Below the pieces are notes generated by a model. The model made no database searches. It was given only the letters and a program-made list of their open reading frames with translations, and was not told where the DNA came from. Below are positions 63,440 through 64,000 of a stretch of 64,000 bases of DNA, in pieces. This DNA is from Ehretia macrophylla (Eukaryota > Streptophyta > Magnoliopsida > Boraginales > Ehretiaceae). The stretch's first letter is position 1; each line of letters opens with the position of its first letter. The DNA lies in NCBI GenBank assembly GCA_037974665.1, contig CM075764.1:81677825-81741824 (forward strand), read 5' to 3'. The position numbers and the translations under genes are program-made.

Positions 63440-64000
63440 TGGAGGGCTAAGGGTTATTGATTGTATCCTTTTAAAATGTGAAGTACTATATTGTTAATTG
63501 TTCATCTACTTGTATAGATATTGTTCCTTGTAATTATATGTCCCATTGCACGAAAATATTTTCAAAAACCTTCCCGGATAATTGTTCCCTCCCTCACTGA
63601 GTATACATGTGTTGTATGCTCGCCCCTCTTTCTAATCATCTCAGGTTCGGGTCTTTCAGAGATTAAGAAGAAGAAGTTCAGTTGGTCAATTGCCTTGACT
63701 TGTTACTTACCAGGGTAGGATGGCTTGTGTGAAAAATGTGATGTTGTCATGTATATGTTCTATTTTGAGACCTTTGGTCTTGTATGTATTTTTTTATTAT
63801 CTTGGAGGATTGTAATAGTTAGTGTGTTGATGTATAGTTTGGGTCGTAGCGGCATGTAATAACTTTAACTTTTCTTTATTGTTAATATTGCATGCTTTTG
63901 TGTGGTCAGTGAAGGTTAGTTGGTTGGTTGGACTTAAATTATAAGTAATTTTAATTGAAAATGTTAGAGTGGTAAGATAAGTGGATTAAAAATATAGGAC
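63440..64000 (+). mobile_element. RE1 3' LTR, third part (continues beyond window)
   Basis: Resumes with TGGAG and matches about 2031-2595 of the 5' LTR. The hairpin is at 63598-63622 and an acceptor-like TCTAATCATCTCAG|G has AG at 63643-63644. By comparison with the 5' LTR, roughly 250 bp of the LTR remain to the right of the window. Confidence 0.9.

Noticed and set aside
1-64000. Host genes, tRNA, rRNA or other structured RNA genes
   Set aside because: None seen. Matches to tRNA are limited to the 12-13 nt primer sites of the elements.

Overview
The window is plant nuclear DNA and looks like a block of repeat-rich heterochromatin. I see no host gene, tRNA, rRNA or CRISPR array. Nearly all 64,000 bases can be assigned to LTR retrotransposons nested inside one another, plus one small DNA-transposon derivative. 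The plant assignment rests on long-LTR Ty3/gypsy elements of the Tekay/Del chromovirus type, initiator-Met-type primer sites (TGGTATCAGAGC), a TRIM, LARD-type non-autonomous elements and a Mutator-type MITE. The species cannot be told from the sequence. A large-genome flowering plant is the likeliest source.

Layout, with elements named RE1-RE9 here. RE1 is the outermost: a plus-strand LARD whose 5' LTR runs off the left edge (1-2845) and whose 3' LTR starts at 39371 and runs off the right edge. RE2 (3361-38771, plus, LARD, target-site duplication ATGTG) sits in RE1's internal region. RE3 (5818-12648, minus, LARD, TSD GTATC/GCATC) sits in RE2's 5' LTR. RE4 (17631-37538, minus, Tekay gag-pol element, TSD TTGCG) sits in RE2's 3' LTR. 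RE5 (18766-28771, minus, Tekay gag-pol element, TSD CCACA) sits in RE4's left LTR and is the best-preserved element. RE6 (39473-53473, plus, Tekay gag-pol element, TSD AGTTA) sits in RE1's 3' LTR. Its pol region holds RE7 (solo LTR, 45127-47898) and RE8 (TRIM, about 47899-48433). RE9 (56307-63439, minus, LARD, TSD TGGAG) and a MULE-type MITE (55054-55447, 9-bp TSD AATCTTAAA) also sit in RE1's 3' LTR. The deepest stack is RE1 > RE2 > RE4 > RE5.

How the parts relate. RE4, RE5 and RE6 carry fossil gag, protease, RT, RNase H, integrase and a chromodomain-like tail. RE1, RE2, RE3 and RE9 carry no gag or pol. They keep a primer site, a polypurine tract and an inverted repeat just before that tract which matches the end of pol in the autonomous elements. 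The LARDs therefore look like derivatives mobilised in trans by Tekay-type relatives.

The most interesting signal is non-coding. LTRs that otherwise align poorly share an ordered module: TATA-like box, about 190 nt, a GTGAGGG donor-like site, 1.2-2.7 kb, in most families a GGGTACATCCGGAGTACCC near-palindrome, a CATTGCACG box, a hairpin whose stem sequence changes between families while pairing is kept, then a CAG|G acceptor-like site. This suggests a structured, possibly spliced, RNA leader lying inside the LTR. That reading is inference from sequence and has not been tested.
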